Source: JAAUTS01 sp038250235 (GTDB lineage: Bacteria; Verrucomicrobiota; Verrucomicrobiia; Methylacidiphilales; JAAUTS01). From it: DNA of 25,327 nt. The notes under the pieces were generated by a model, which was not told the origin of the DNA, did no database searches, and saw nothing but the letters and a program-made list of their open reading frames with translations. The stretch spans positions 1 through 25,327 of the forward strand of contig JBBSCO010000043.1 in the NCBI GenBank assembly GCA_038250235.1. The letters are read 5' to 3'. Positions 1 to 7,882 of the stretch are shown piece after piece; positions within the stretch are counted from its first letter, which is position 1; each line of letters starts with the position of its first letter. Position numbers and translations under genes: made by a program.

Positions 1-1724
1 CGACCACGGGTTTTGCCAGAGTCACCAACAAGGGTACGATCAACGCAATGGCAACAGCGCTATCAGGGAACAATACCCTTGCCGTGGGCATCCGTGCCCA
101 GGGTGACACGGTAGAAGTTTTCAATTCCGGCACGATTCTGGTTCAGGCCAACGACAATGCCGTGGGCATTCAGGGGTTGGGTGGTGTCGTGGGAATCACG
201 GACACCGGCGGGACGATCATCACGAATCAGACCTACGCCATCACCCTTAATGCGTCAGGTGCCGGGACTTTGAACATTAATGGGTTATCCAACATCCAGG
301 GTGTGATGGCCGGATTCGGGGCCAATGACACCCTTCATTTCAATCTTCTGGGTGTTTCGGCGTCAGATGCCACCCTGATTCAGGATTATCTCAACCTGAA
401 CCCCAACACGGGAACCTTTATTGCGGCCGGGTTAACATATGCCTATGAGGATTTTGAAACGGTCACCTTACAGGCCACGGCCTTTTCTTCCCTCTTTGCA
501 GCGAATCCAGGTTTAGCGGGGTTCGCTGCGGCGTTGGACGGGTTGAACGGGACGGCTACTCCTGAATTTGCGCGGTTATTGTCCCTGGCGGCTTTTTCCG
601 GAAGTCCCGACCAGAATTTTTCTCAATTGGCCGGTCAGGACATCCTTGATGTGCTCAACAGCCTGAATCTCATAGTAGCCAACCAGCTTGGCTCCGCCCT
701 GGGGGCCCGTTCCATGGATCTTCGCCACGGGGCAGACGGCCTCGATTTGAGTGGGTTGCAGGTTCAGGATGGATCGCTTCTTGCCCAAGCCAACGGAATT
801 AACAATCGTTTGGATAATCTTGGCCTTTTTGCCGCCGCCTCGGACCGCATCAGTGACTCGCCTGTCGATACTGGAATGCAGGCGGCGGAGCCCAAGAAAC
901 GGGTCGGAGCCTGGATACGCGGCACGGCCAAGATGGCCGAGCAGGAGACATCGGACGGCATTCCCGGTTACGACAGCAACACTTACGGGGCACTTTTGGG
1001 TGTTGATTACAAAGTGACCTCCAATTTGGTGCTGGGATTTATGACCGGTTATGCCGGTAACACCGCCGATATCAACGGTGGCAGCTCTGTGGACAGCAAC
1101 AGTGCCATCTTCGGAATATACTCCGTCTGGGCCAGGCAGGGCTGGCATGTGGAGGGCCTGGCGGCTTATGTCAGGAGCGATTATGAAATGGAGCGCAATG
1201 TCCTGGAAACCCGCAGCTCCGGAGACAGCTCTGGCAATTCTGCTGTGGTGCATGTGTCGGGAGGATATGATTTCCAGGCAGGTGGCTGGAAGTTTGGGCC
1301 GACGGGCGGAGTACAATATGCCCACACGGTGATAGATGGTTACACGGAGACCGGAGGACTTACGGCACTTCAGGTCGGAGAGAACAGCACTGATTCGTTA
1401 AAGAGTATTCTGGGGATACAGGGGAGCCGGGAATTTGACCTGAGGGTGGTGAAGTTGACTCCGCAGCTGATGGCCGCCTGGCACCATGAATTCTTGAACG
1501 ACAGCAACAATGCAAGCTCGAGTTTTATCAATGCCCCGGCACTTGGAACATTCAACGTGGACGGGCGCGAACCTGAGCGGGATTTCGCCGTGCTGGGGGC
1601 CAACCTGAGCGCGGTTATTCCTGGCATGAATCTGATCACGTTTTTTGTCGGCTATGAGTCTCAAGTCGGGCAGGACAGTTATATTGCCCACAGCGTGAAC
1701 GGCGGACTTAAAGCTTCGTTCTGA
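1..1724 (+). CDS. Autotransporter, C-terminal part (5' end outside window)
   Basis: The frame is open from base 3, so the gene begins upstream of the window; the first visible Met (48) is internal. The visible passenger part carries short glycine-rich beta-helix-like units (NKGTI, NSGTI, TGGTI). From about residue 285 after that Met, the repeated amphipathic strands (RVGAWIRGTAKM, YGALLGVDYK, GFMTGYAG) and the terminal Phe match an autotransporter beta-barrel (PF03797 type). In this family the barrel inserts in the outer membrane and exposes or releases the passenger. A linker rich in Asn, Leu and Asp (about 215-280) precedes the barrel. The passenger's ligand or activity cannot be read from this fragment. 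The gene ends against a convergent gene with a GC-rich hairpin between them. Confidence 0.9.
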   Translation, partial: TTGFARVTNKGTINAMATALSGNNTLAVGIRAQGDTVEVFNSGTILVQANDNAVGIQGLGGVVGITDTGGTIITNQTYAITLNASGAGTLNINGLSNIQGVMAGFGANDTLHFNLLGVSASDATLIQDYLNLNPNTGTFIAAGLTYAYEDFETVTLQATAFSSLFAANPGLAGFAAALDGLNGTATPEFARLLSLAAFSGSPDQNFSQLAGQDILDVLNSLNLIVANQLGSALGARSMDLRHGADGLDLSGLQVQDGSLLAQANGINNRLDNLGLFAAASDRISDSPVDTGMQAAEPKKRVGAWIRGTAKMAEQETSDGIPGYDSNTYGALLGVDYKVTSNLVLGFMTGYAGNTADINGGSSVDSNSAIFGIYSVWARQGWHVEGLAAYVRSDYEMERNVLETRSSGDSSGNSAVVHVSGGYDFQAGGWKFGPTGGVQYAHTVIDGYTETGGLTALQVGENSTDSLKSILGIQGSREFDLRVVKLTPQLMAAWHHEFLNDSNNASSSFINAPALGTFNVDGREPERDFAVLGANLSAVIPGMNLITFFVGYESQVGQDSYIAHSVNGGLKASF

Positions 1725-1734
1725 GCAGGCCGGA

Positions 1735-1757
1735 CGGGCCGTAAATCGTGCGGCCCG
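1735..1757. terminator. GC-rich hairpin between convergent genes
   Basis: A perfect 7-bp inverted repeat, CGGGCCG at 1735-1741 and CGGCCCG at 1751-1757, with a 9-base loop, fills the 33-base gap between two convergent stop codons. It lacks a clear T tract on the plus strand. A bidirectional terminator is the simplest reading. Confidence 0.5.
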
Positions 1758-3281
1758 CTATTTCAGCCGCTCGAGTTCCGTGATGCCGAAGGCTTTCTGC
1801 AGTGCGGGTGTTTCCTGTGCAACCACGAGCGGATCAAGATAAATGGTTCCTGGATCGTCATTGAATTCTATTTTGTCCAATCCCCCGCTGCGCTGGATGA
1901 GACCTTTGTTGATGTCCGTGAGGCTTTTGATCTCCTGACCGTTGACTTTGGTCACAATGTTGCCTGCCAGACGCTCGTAACTGATGGTTCCATTACAGGG
2001 CAGAACCTGGCCCACGATGATAATGCGGCGCTTTTCGCCTGGGAAAAGTTCTTCCTGGAAAGCATCCTGATAAACAAGTTTCTGCGGTGCAGCGCTGGGC
2101 CAATCATTGCCGAATGTTTTAAGCAGGGAGCGGGACAATTCCAGGAAAACAAGGCCACCGTAGACAACATAAGGGGGTGCTTTGTCGTAGCTGTAGGGAG
2201 GGCTGACAAAATCTTCGGCATTTTTACGTGTCAGGGTGATCTTTTTCTCCAGGGTTTTTCCCTCCCGGAAAATCTGAAGTGCCAGCGTATCTCCCACATA
2301 GCTTTTTCCCCCTATGAGATGTTCCAGAGATACTTTACCGTGAAGGGGGTCAATGTAGTTACCGTCCTGATCGATTTTCTGGGCATTGATGGAAGTGATG
2401 ACATCCCCGACCTGGATTCCTCCGGTATCACCTGGGCCCCCTTTCAATACTTTGCTGACAAAGACGCCGCCGCCTTCGGGGGAGATTCCGGTGTAGGATT
2501 GCAGTTGGGGATCGCGCAGGGTTGAAAAGCCCAGTCCCATGCGGGGAAACCCTTCGTAGCTTCCATCGGAGGTGTCCTTAAGAAAGTGTTCGATGATCGG
2601 GGCGGCGATGACGGCGGCATTCTGGTTGCGGGAATCGTAGCGGAAGAGCAGTCCGGCGAGTTTACCGTTTTTGATCAAGGGAAGAGTGGCGGCACTTTCA
2701 CGGTATTGGAGGGAGAGGCTGAGACGGTAAACCAGATAACGGCCCAGGCCTTCCGGGTAGGGACCCACTTCCACTGTGTTGATTTTCCCGGTGGTGCGTG
2801 CCAGGACGTCGGTGTCTTCCAGTTGCCATATTTCCACGTCATCCCCGCTGCCGGCATCCAGGGTGAGATCCAAGGCGATGGTGTCCTTGAAAAAATCAGG
2901 CTCATCAGCTTTGAGTAATGCGAGGTTGGCTTCATAGTCAATGAACTCGACCTGGGCCTGGGATTTGATGGCTGTTTCGGGTTTTTCCAGCTCAATGTAG
3001 GTCGCATTGGTGACCATTTCAGCGGTGACCAGGATACGGTTGCCGGAAAGAACTGTTCCGATGGCGCGGCGGGTAAAGGGCGGGCGCTTGAGCCAGGGAC
3101 GGATGGGGTCGTAGGCCTGGCATGTGGCGTTGACACGGACAAGGGATCGATAGTCGTGGCTTTGTGTTTTTTTCTCCGCTTTGGGTGAGCATGAGATGAA
3201 AAGGGCGGAAATCAGCAGGCAGCAGACAGGAAGAATAAAGTGCCTGCCGACTCCGCCGCGTGTTGGGTTAAATGTCTCCAA
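1758..3281 (-). CDS. HtrA/Deg-like pseudoprotease lipoprotein with PDZ domains
   Basis: About 507 residues with the same layout as the neighbouring upstream gene: lipoprotein signal, trypsin-like domain, PDZ domain, second C-terminal PDZ-like domain. The open frame runs to 3392. The TTG at 3281-3279 is preferred because AGGAAAG lies just upstream and it gives a compact signal ending in the lipobox LFIS-C (Cys31). All three catalytic positions are substituted against the upstream paralogue: His becomes Glu88 (TAEMV against TNAHVV), Asp becomes Asn120 (ANLALL against CDLALL), and Ser becomes Ala198 (AATLP against NSGGP). The flanking NGK and LALL residues keep the alignment firm. It is therefore a membrane-anchored pseudoprotease, perhaps a regulator or substrate adaptor of the active partner (inference). 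The start overlaps the partner's stop by 14 bases, which suggests translational coupling. Confidence 0.85.
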   Translation of the reverse strand: METFNPTRGGVGRHFILPVCCLLISALFISCSPKAEKKTQSHDYRSLVRVNATCQAYDPIRPWLKRPPFTRRAIGTVLSGNRILVTAEMVTNATYIELEKPETAIKSQAQVEFIDYEANLALLKADEPDFFKDTIALDLTLDAGSGDDVEIWQLEDTDVLARTTGKINTVEVGPYPEGLGRYLVYRLSLSLQYRESAATLPLIKNGKLAGLLFRYDSRNQNAAVIAAPIIEHFLKDTSDGSYEGFPRMGLGFSTLRDPQLQSYTGISPEGGGVFVSKVLKGGPGDTGGIQVGDVITSINAQKIDQDGNYIDPLHGKVSLEHLIGGKSYVGDTLALQIFREGKTLEKKITLTRKNAEDFVSPPYSYDKAPPYVVYGGLVFLELSRSLLKTFGNDWPSAAPQKLVYQDAFQEELFPGEKRRIIIVGQVLPCNGTISYERLAGNIVTKVNGQEIKSLTDINKGLIQRSGGLDKIEFNDDPGTIYLDPLVVAQETPALQKAFGITELERLK

Positions 3282-4728
3282 GGTAACTTTCCTCTCTGAT
3301 GCTGTAGCGTTGTTTGATGCGCTCCTGAGCTTTTTCAACCGTGGCCGATTCAAGAACAATCGGGCGTCCTTCGCCCTCCAGAGTGATGACATGACGTTCC
3401 GATGGTTTGGCCAGGAACTCGGCCAGATCCCTCAGCGATTTGACCGGCTTGCCATTGACCTCATTGACAATCGACTGCCGAAATCCTGAAATGTAGGTAT
3501 TGACGGGATCGGCCAGAACATCGCTGAGCACCACGATTTCCGGACGTTCCAGAAAGAGGGATTCGTTGACATACTGGTCAAAAAGATAGCGGAGCCGGAA
3601 ATTGGCGCTCCCGTAGGTATTGATGTAATTGCGGGAGAGGGGCTGGAAGACCAGGCCTCCAAAAATGACATAGCGTGGGCGTTGGTCGTAACTGTTGCCC
3701 TGCATCAGGTAGGGGACAAAAGGTTTTAACGGAATCTTGACCTGTAGCTCTTTTCCTTCACGGAGTATCAACAGGGTGATGGTGTCGCCTTTGAATTTTC
3801 TTTCCACCATTTCCGGCATCTCCACCCGTTCACCGTTCAGCTCGACCGTTCCATCACTGCCGACATCTTTGCCATCAGCGGTCAGGATGACATCATTGGG
3901 AAAGAGAAAGCCATCACAACTTGCTTGCGGGACGACGGATGTGACGACGACACCGCGGTCATCGTCTTTGAGTTTATAGGCTTTTCTCATGGCCGGGTTG
4001 ATGAGAGGAAAGTAGTTGATGGCCAGGTCAACATAACGGTCGTAGGCCCCGTCCTGGACATCTTTCAAAAAACGTTCGATCACCGGGACGGGAATCATGT
4101 AACCCACATTTTGGGCAACGTCGCCGGAATAGCCTTGAAAGGCGATGCCGACCACTTTTCCGTTTTGGAGAACCGGCCCACCGCTGTTTCCTGGATTGAT
4201 GGCGGCGTCAATCTGAATGGCCAGGTGGGAATCGATCCCGGAATGGCTGTAAAGTTGAAAGTCGACCCGGGAAACAACTCCGCGGGTGACGGAAAGACGG
4301 TCACCTCCCACGGGGTAGCCGTAAACGGCTACATTTGAATCAATGGCGGGAACCCCGCCAAAAGCGAGGGCGGGCAGGCCTTTGAAAAAAGAGGGGTTCT
4401 CTACTTCCAAAAGGGCCAAATCACAATCATGCGCGATATGGACAACACGTGCCGTGTAGGGCTTGGGATCGCCATCCCGCTCCACCGTGAGAAAGCGGCT
4501 GTTGCTGACGACATGAGCGTTGGTGAGGATGCGGTTGCCCGTGATGACCAGGCCGCTGCCTCTGCCTTTGCTGATTCCTCCGGGATTCCAAGGTGTTTTG
4601 TAGTCCGGATATTGGGCGGCGTTATTGATGCGGATGACGCTCTTGCGGATTTCGGCAGGATTCTCCGCCGAATACAACAGCGAAGATGACAAAACCAAGA
4701 GCAGTAGGAGCGAGACAGGCAATCTCAT
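3268..4728 (-). CDS. HtrA/Deg family serine protease with PDZ domains, exported
   Basis: A 486-residue S1C protease with a Sec signal peptide ending near residue 20-21. The catalytic triad is visible and intact: His72 in TNAHVV, Asp103 in CDLALL, Ser182 in GNSGGP. A PDZ domain follows (about 255-345, with GVVVTSVVPQASCDG and NDVILTADGKDVG). A C-terminal region (about 360-470, with YVIFGGLVFQPLSR and VNEVNGKPVKSLRDL) resembles the second PDZ of Deg2/Deg9-type proteases. This type of enzyme degrades or refolds damaged periplasmic proteins. The ATG at 4728 starts directly before the signal peptide; no strong Shine-Dalgarno is seen. It lies 78 bases downstream of pyrF and overlaps the following pseudoprotease gene, so the two are probably made together. 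Confidence 0.92.
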   Translation of the reverse strand: MRLPVSLLLLLVLSSSLLYSAENPAEIRKSVIRINNAAQYPDYKTPWNPGGISKGRGSGLVITGNRILTNAHVVSNSRFLTVERDGDPKPYTARVVHIAHDCDLALLEVENPSFFKGLPALAFGGVPAIDSNVAVYGYPVGGDRLSVTRGVVSRVDFQLYSHSGIDSHLAIQIDAAINPGNSGGPVLQNGKVVGIAFQGYSGDVAQNVGYMIPVPVIERFLKDVQDGAYDRYVDLAINYFPLINPAMRKAYKLKDDDRGVVVTSVVPQASCDGFLFPNDVILTADGKDVGSDGTVELNGERVEMPEMVERKFKGDTITLLILREGKELQVKIPLKPFVPYLMQGNSYDQRPRYVIFGGLVFQPLSRNYINTYGSANFRLRYLFDQYVNESLFLERPEIVVLSDVLADPVNTYISGFRQSIVNEVNGKPVKSLRDLAEFLAKPSERHVITLEGEGRPIVLESATVEKAQERIKQRYSIREESYLGDI

Positions 4729-4770
4729 CGGTTGATCAGGATGGTGGGTATCTTCACCTTAGCAAGGAAG

Positions 4771-4783
4771 AAGGCGGAGCCTT
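4771..4783 (-). terminator. Weak hairpin after pyrF
   Basis: AAGGC (4771-4775) and GCCTT (4779-4783) form a short stem with a 3-base loop in the 78-base gap downstream of pyrF. Read on the minus strand it is followed by a pyrimidine-rich CTTCTTCCTT. It could partly separate pyrF from the protease pair, but the stem is only 5 bp. Confidence 0.3.
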
Positions 4784-4806
4784 ACGTATTTGTAATTGTG
4801 CTGGAA

Positions 4807-5493
4807 TCAGGATGCCAGCAACGCATCGATCACCTTGTCCGGATCCGGAGCATTCAGCACGGGTCGTCCGATGACAACGTGGGTGCTGCCGTCGGCCACG
4901 GCCTGTTGGGGTGTGGCAACGCGTGACTGATCGTTGCTGTCTGATCCCGTGGGGCGGACTCCCGGAGTGACAAGGATCATGTCTTCCGCTTTAAGTTCCC
5001 GCCGCAGGAGGGCGACTTCCAAAGGTGAGCAGACCAAGCCTTTCATGCCGCAGGCTCTGGCGTAGCGGGCCAGATGGAAGACCTGGCCTGAACTGCTGTG
5101 GTCAAAGCCGAGCTCACGCAGGTCGTCGTCCGTCAGGTTTGTCAGAATGGTCACTCCCAGCAGGGTGGTCTGCGGGAAGCCCGATGCGGCTTTGACTGCG
5201 GACTCCATCATGGCCCGTCCGCCGGAGGTGTGGATGGTCAGAAACCGGACATCGAGCTGGCAGACCGCCTCTATGGATTTGGCGACGGTATTCGGGATGT
5301 CGTGCAGTTTAAGGTCAAGGAAGACCTCGGCGTGTTTGCGGCGTATTTCGCGCACCAGTTCCGGGCCGTGGCCGGTGAAAAGCTGAAGGCCGACTTTGAA
5401 AGTTCCGATACGTCCTTGGAAACGATCCACCCAGGCCAGGGCTTCTTTGGGGTCATGTACGTCCAAGGCGAGGATGAGTTGGTCGGGGGTCAT
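4807..5493 (-). CDS. pyrF: Orotidine 5'-phosphate decarboxylase
   Basis: A 228-residue protein that decarboxylates OMP to UMP, the last step of de novo pyrimidine synthesis, in the cytoplasm. Family residues are all present: Asp11 in LALDV, Lys33 in FKVGLQLF, the catalytic cluster DLKLHDIPNTV (Asp60, Lys62, Asp65), the VTPGVRP phosphate-loop segment, and VIGRPV near the C terminus. Length is normal for group I PyrF. The ATG at 5493 begins immediately before the first beta-strand, as is usual. It is divergent from ispE across a 57-base gap filled mostly by a heptamer array, and is followed by the HtrA pair. Confidence 0.96.
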   Translation of the reverse strand: MTPDQLILALDVHDPKEALAWVDRFQGRIGTFKVGLQLFTGHGPELVREIRRKHAEVFLDLKLHDIPNTVAKSIEAVCQLDVRFLTIHTSGGRAMMESAVKAASGFPQTTLLGVTILTNLTDDDLRELGFDHSSSGQVFHLARYARACGMKGLVCSPLEVALLRRELKAEDMILVTPGVRPTGSDSNDQSRVATPQQAVADGSTHVVIGRPVLNAPDPDKVIDALLAS

Positions 5494-5501
5494 GCGTCGA
5501 A

Positions 5502-5536
5502 GTTTAGGGTTTCAAGTTTCAGGTTTCGAGTTTTAA
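5502..5536. repeat. Five tandem GTTTNNN heptamers
   Basis: The units GTTTAGG, GTTTCAA, GTTTCAG, GTTTCGA and GTTTTAA follow each other without gaps over 35 bases. They occupy most of the divergent spacer between pyrF and ispE, where promoters for both genes would be expected. The first four bases are invariant and the last three vary. Confidence 0.8.
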
Positions 5537-5550
5537 TTGCAGAGCCGCAC

Positions 5551-6396
5551 ATGAAATTACGTTGCCCTGCCAAAATCAATTTGTATCTCCACATCCTGGG
5601 AACGCGGTCGGATGGCTTCCATGAGTTGGAGACCGTGATGTGTCCGGTCTCGCTTCATGATGAACTGGAGTTGGAAGAGGTCTCTTCGGGTGTTCATCTG
5701 CAAGTGGTCGGTGCTGACCTGGCTGCTGACACAAGCAACCTGGCCTTTAAAGCAGCGGCTGGTGTTCTGAAAAAAAGCGGGGTGAATAAAGGCGTAAGCA
5801 TCAGGTTGACCAAACGTATCCCCATGGGGGGCGGGTTGGCCGGGGGAAGCAGCAATGCGGCGTCGGTTATCCGGGGAGTGAATGAATTGTTGGGTTGTGG
5901 ATTAAGCGAGGCGGAGTTGCATGAAATAGCTGCCGGACTTGGCAGTGACGTTAATTTTTTTCTATTGAACGGCCCGGGCCTTTGCCAAGGCCGTGGGGAA
6001 CGGGTTAGTCCTGTCCGGTTGCGCGGGCGGTATCGTGCGATCCTGATCAACCCCGGTTTCGGGGTTCCCACACCTTGGGCTTTCAAGGCCTACGCCGCCG
6101 ATCCCCGGCAAGGTAAGCCGGAGTCAGTATCCCTCGATCTGGAAGAAGGAGGGTCTCTCACTCTCAGAAATGATCTTGAGCCTGCGGTTTTCGGGAAATA
6201 CCTCTGGCTGGAGGAGGCCAAACAATGGCTGTCGCGTCAGAATGAAGTGTCGGGCTCATTGATGAGCGGAAGCGGGGCCACCGTATTCGCCCTGCTTAAA
6301 AATCCGGAAACGCCGGGGCAGGCTGAGCGGCTGGAAGCCAAAGCCCGCCTGTATTTTGGTGGTGACGTGTGGATGGAAGTCGTGGAACTATTGTAG
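5551..6396 (+). CDS. ispE: 4-diphosphocytidyl-2-C-methyl-D-erythritol kinase
   Basis: A 281-residue GHMP kinase that phosphorylates CDP-methylerythritol at the 2-position in the MEP isoprenoid pathway. Visible motifs are PAKINLYLHI (Lys8), the ATP-binding loop PMGGGLAGGSSNAA (91-104), GSDVNFFL with the catalytic Asp133, and the C-terminal LMSGSGATVFALL. The frame stays open upstream to 5098, but that part is antisense to pyrF; the ATG at 5551, directly before KLRCPAKIN, is where family members begin. It leads a tight run with the PATAN-like and Roadblock-like genes (13-base gap, then a 4-base overlap). A polyprenyl diphosphate synthase further on would use its downstream products. Confidence 0.96.
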   Translation: MKLRCPAKINLYLHILGTRSDGFHELETVMCPVSLHDELELEEVSSGVHLQVVGADLAADTSNLAFKAAAGVLKKSGVNKGVSIRLTKRIPMGGGLAGGSSNAASVIRGVNELLGCGLSEAELHEIAAGLGSDVNFFLLNGPGLCQGRGERVSPVRLRGRYRAILINPGFGVPTPWAFKAYAADPRQGKPESVSLDLEEGGSLTLRNDLEPAVFGKYLWLEEAKQWLSRQNEVSGSLMSGSGATVFALLKNPETPGQAERLEAKARLYFGGDVWMEVVELL

Positions 6397-6409
6397 AAGG
6401 TGCAAAACC

Positions 6410-7108
6410 ATGGTTCATCTCATTGAAATCATCAGGACGGAGTGTGTTCCCAGCCGGAACTGCATGCTTACGGTCTTTGACAACGCGGGAGAGAGCGGCT
6501 TTTTGTATTTCAAGGATGCCCAGCTGATTGAAGTGAACACCGGCAAACTCTGGGGTATTCATGCCCTGGGCGAACTTTTCAAGTGGCATCTGAGTTCCTA
6601 CACGCTGGGAGAACTGCCCATGGGAATCAAGCGAAGCCTCTGGGATCCTCTTGACAAGCTGTTGGAACAATTCGCGGGGGAGGGTGCTGCAGCCGGCCTG
6701 ATGGATCTGGTGCGCCATATGCCCGAGGGGGGAGCGACCGGCCCCATACCCTCCATGCGCCTGCATGAAGCCAGTCCGCTGGCGCCTTTGGTGGAAAGAA
6801 TCCAGCAGGTGCCGGGTTTTTTGGCCCTTTACCAGGAAGACCAGGGCAGTTTGGTGAAGCTGAGCGGCAAAGCTCCCGTGGCGGCCATGACTCCGGAATG
6901 GTTCGACGATTTTTATGCGAAGACGGGTGTCATGAGCGACAGTCTGGGCTCGGGTATATTGATAGAATGGTTTTTGGAGGTGGAGCTTTGCCGGCTCTGG
7001 AAGATCCAGCGCGGACTCTATCAACTGATTGTTTTTTCCGATCTTGAATCCGATGCGGATGATTTCGAGGAAGCATGCAGGACATTGATTGCGGAGGTGG
7101 TACAATGA
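6410..7108 (+). CDS. PATAN/DUF4388-like domain protein
   Basis: 232 residues, no signal peptide, probably cytoplasmic. The N-terminal 30-70 region (GFLYFKDAQLIEVNTGKLWG, then ALGELFKWHLSSYTLGEL) fits the PATAN/DUF4388 pattern: a strand, a 'F..GQLI.A' turn, then 'G..A..EL..W..G.F.L'. The remainder is alpha/beta and unrecognised (a second similar lobe may lie at about 150-225). The start is taken as ATG 6410, preceded by AGAAGG; an upstream in-frame ATG lies inside ispE. The stop overlaps the next gene's start as ATGA. PATAN domains occur in bacterial signalling proteins, often in the same systems as Roadblock proteins and small Ras-like GTPases. The specific role is unknown. Confidence 0.7.
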   Translation: MVHLIEIIRTECVPSRNCMLTVFDNAGESGFLYFKDAQLIEVNTGKLWGIHALGELFKWHLSSYTLGELPMGIKRSLWDPLDKLLEQFAGEGAAAGLMDLVRHMPEGGATGPIPSMRLHEASPLAPLVERIQQVPGFLALYQEDQGSLVKLSGKAPVAAMTPEWFDDFYAKTGVMSDSLGSGILIEWFLEVELCRLWKIQRGLYQLIVFSDLESDADDFEEACRTLIAEVVQ

Positions 7109-7809
7109 AAGAGCTGGCCGCATTGACACGTCTGTGTGAATTGGAGGAAATTGCCGCCTGTTTTGTCTTCACCCGCGATGGGAAAGTTCTCGGGCGTGCA
7201 GTGCCTTCCACCTATTCGGAAACCATGCTTGAGCAGGTCATACTGGTTCTCAAGCAGGTCATGGCCAGCGTGGAAAAGACCAAGGTCCCGATGCGTGAAG
7301 CACGTTTTGTTTTTGAAAGTTATGGGCTCTGGCTCAAGGTTTTCGGAGGCAATCAAATCCTGGCAATTTTTCTTCAACCAGGAACCATTGCCACTATTCT
7401 GCGCCAGCCGATCAACCTGGCTGTAGTAAATCTGGAAAAAGCACTTAGCCGGATGGATGATGAAGGGCCTGTTGGTGAGGCGGCAATCATGCTGGCCTCG
7501 GCGGCCCATCAGGCGGAACTTGAGATGCTCAAGGTGGACGGCGAGGATTCCAACAAAGTTTTTGAACGGCTCGTGATCGTGGGAGAGTCTTTTTTCGGCC
7601 CCTTGGCAGTGGAAATCATGGAACATGGGCTGCGTGCCAAGCAGCTGAGACTTCCCCTTAAAGATGGTAAAGAGATGCGGGAACTGGTAGCTTTCTGTTC
7701 GGAATCCATGGAGAATATTGAAACCAAGAAATTCTACATGGATATGGCTGATGAACTGATCGAGTGCTTGGAACTGGAGATACTTTCCCCAAAAACCAAA
7801 AAGAAATAG
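7105..7809 (+). CDS. Roadblock/LC7-like domain protein
   Basis: 234 residues, cytoplasmic. The first 112 residues follow the Roadblock/LC7 layout: a helix, a strand with a 'TRDGKVLGRAVP' turn, a long helix (TYSETMLEQVILVLKQVM), then paired strands (ARFVFESYGLWLKVFGGNQILAIFLQPG) and a closing helix. The C-terminal half is helical and unrecognised, and ends in a Lys-rich tail. ATG 7105 is chosen because GGAGGTGG (7093-7100) sits at good distance and the start overlaps the preceding stop by 4 bases. Such proteins regulate Ras-like GTPases such as MglA in other bacteria. No GTPase gene is present in this window, so the partner is unknown. Confidence 0.7.
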   Translation: MKELAALTRLCELEEIAACFVFTRDGKVLGRAVPSTYSETMLEQVILVLKQVMASVEKTKVPMREARFVFESYGLWLKVFGGNQILAIFLQPGTIATILRQPINLAVVNLEKALSRMDDEGPVGEAAIMLASAAHQAELEMLKVDGEDSNKVFERLVIVGESFFGPLAVEIMEHGLRAKQLRLPLKDGKEMRELVAFCSESMENIETKKFYMDMADELIECLELEILSPKTKKK

Positions 7810-7836
7810 TCCACCCGTGATTTTTAATTTTCCCGG

Positions 7837-7862
7837 CCCGGACGGTTGGGGATCCGGGTTTT
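7837..7862 (+). terminator. Rho-independent terminator candidate after the ispE run
   Basis: CCCGGA (7837-7842) and TCCGGG (7853-7858) form a 6-bp GC-rich stem with a 10-base loop, followed directly by TTTT. It sits 28 bases after the Roadblock gene and 21 bases before the next start, so the TPR gene would need a promoter overlapping the hairpin or would depend on read-through. Confidence 0.55.
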
Positions 7863-7882
7863 AACGTTGGAATTCCTTTCGT

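Noticed and set aside
576..1325. 249-codon open frame antisense to the autotransporter
   Set aside because: It lies wholly within a clear autotransporter gene and its translation has no recognisable domain or natural composition; GC-rich coding DNA often leaves such frames open.
3282..3392. 37-residue extension of the HtrA-like lipoprotein
   Set aside because: It lies inside the preceding protease gene, is Arg/Ser-rich, and would bury the lipoprotein signal; TTG 3281 with AGGAAAG upstream is better.
5502..5536. CRISPR or integration-site interpretation of the heptamer array
   Set aside because: Units are 7 bases with no spacers, and there are no cas genes or integrase in the window.
5098..5550. 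N-terminal extension of ispE by 151 residues
   Set aside because: This part is the reverse of pyrF and unrelated to GHMP kinases; ATG 5551 fits the family start.
6296..7129. 277-codon open frame antisense to the ispE end and the PATAN-like gene
   Set aside because: The plus-strand genes have ribosome sites, domain patterns and tight spacing; the antisense product is rich in His and Gln and shows no motif.
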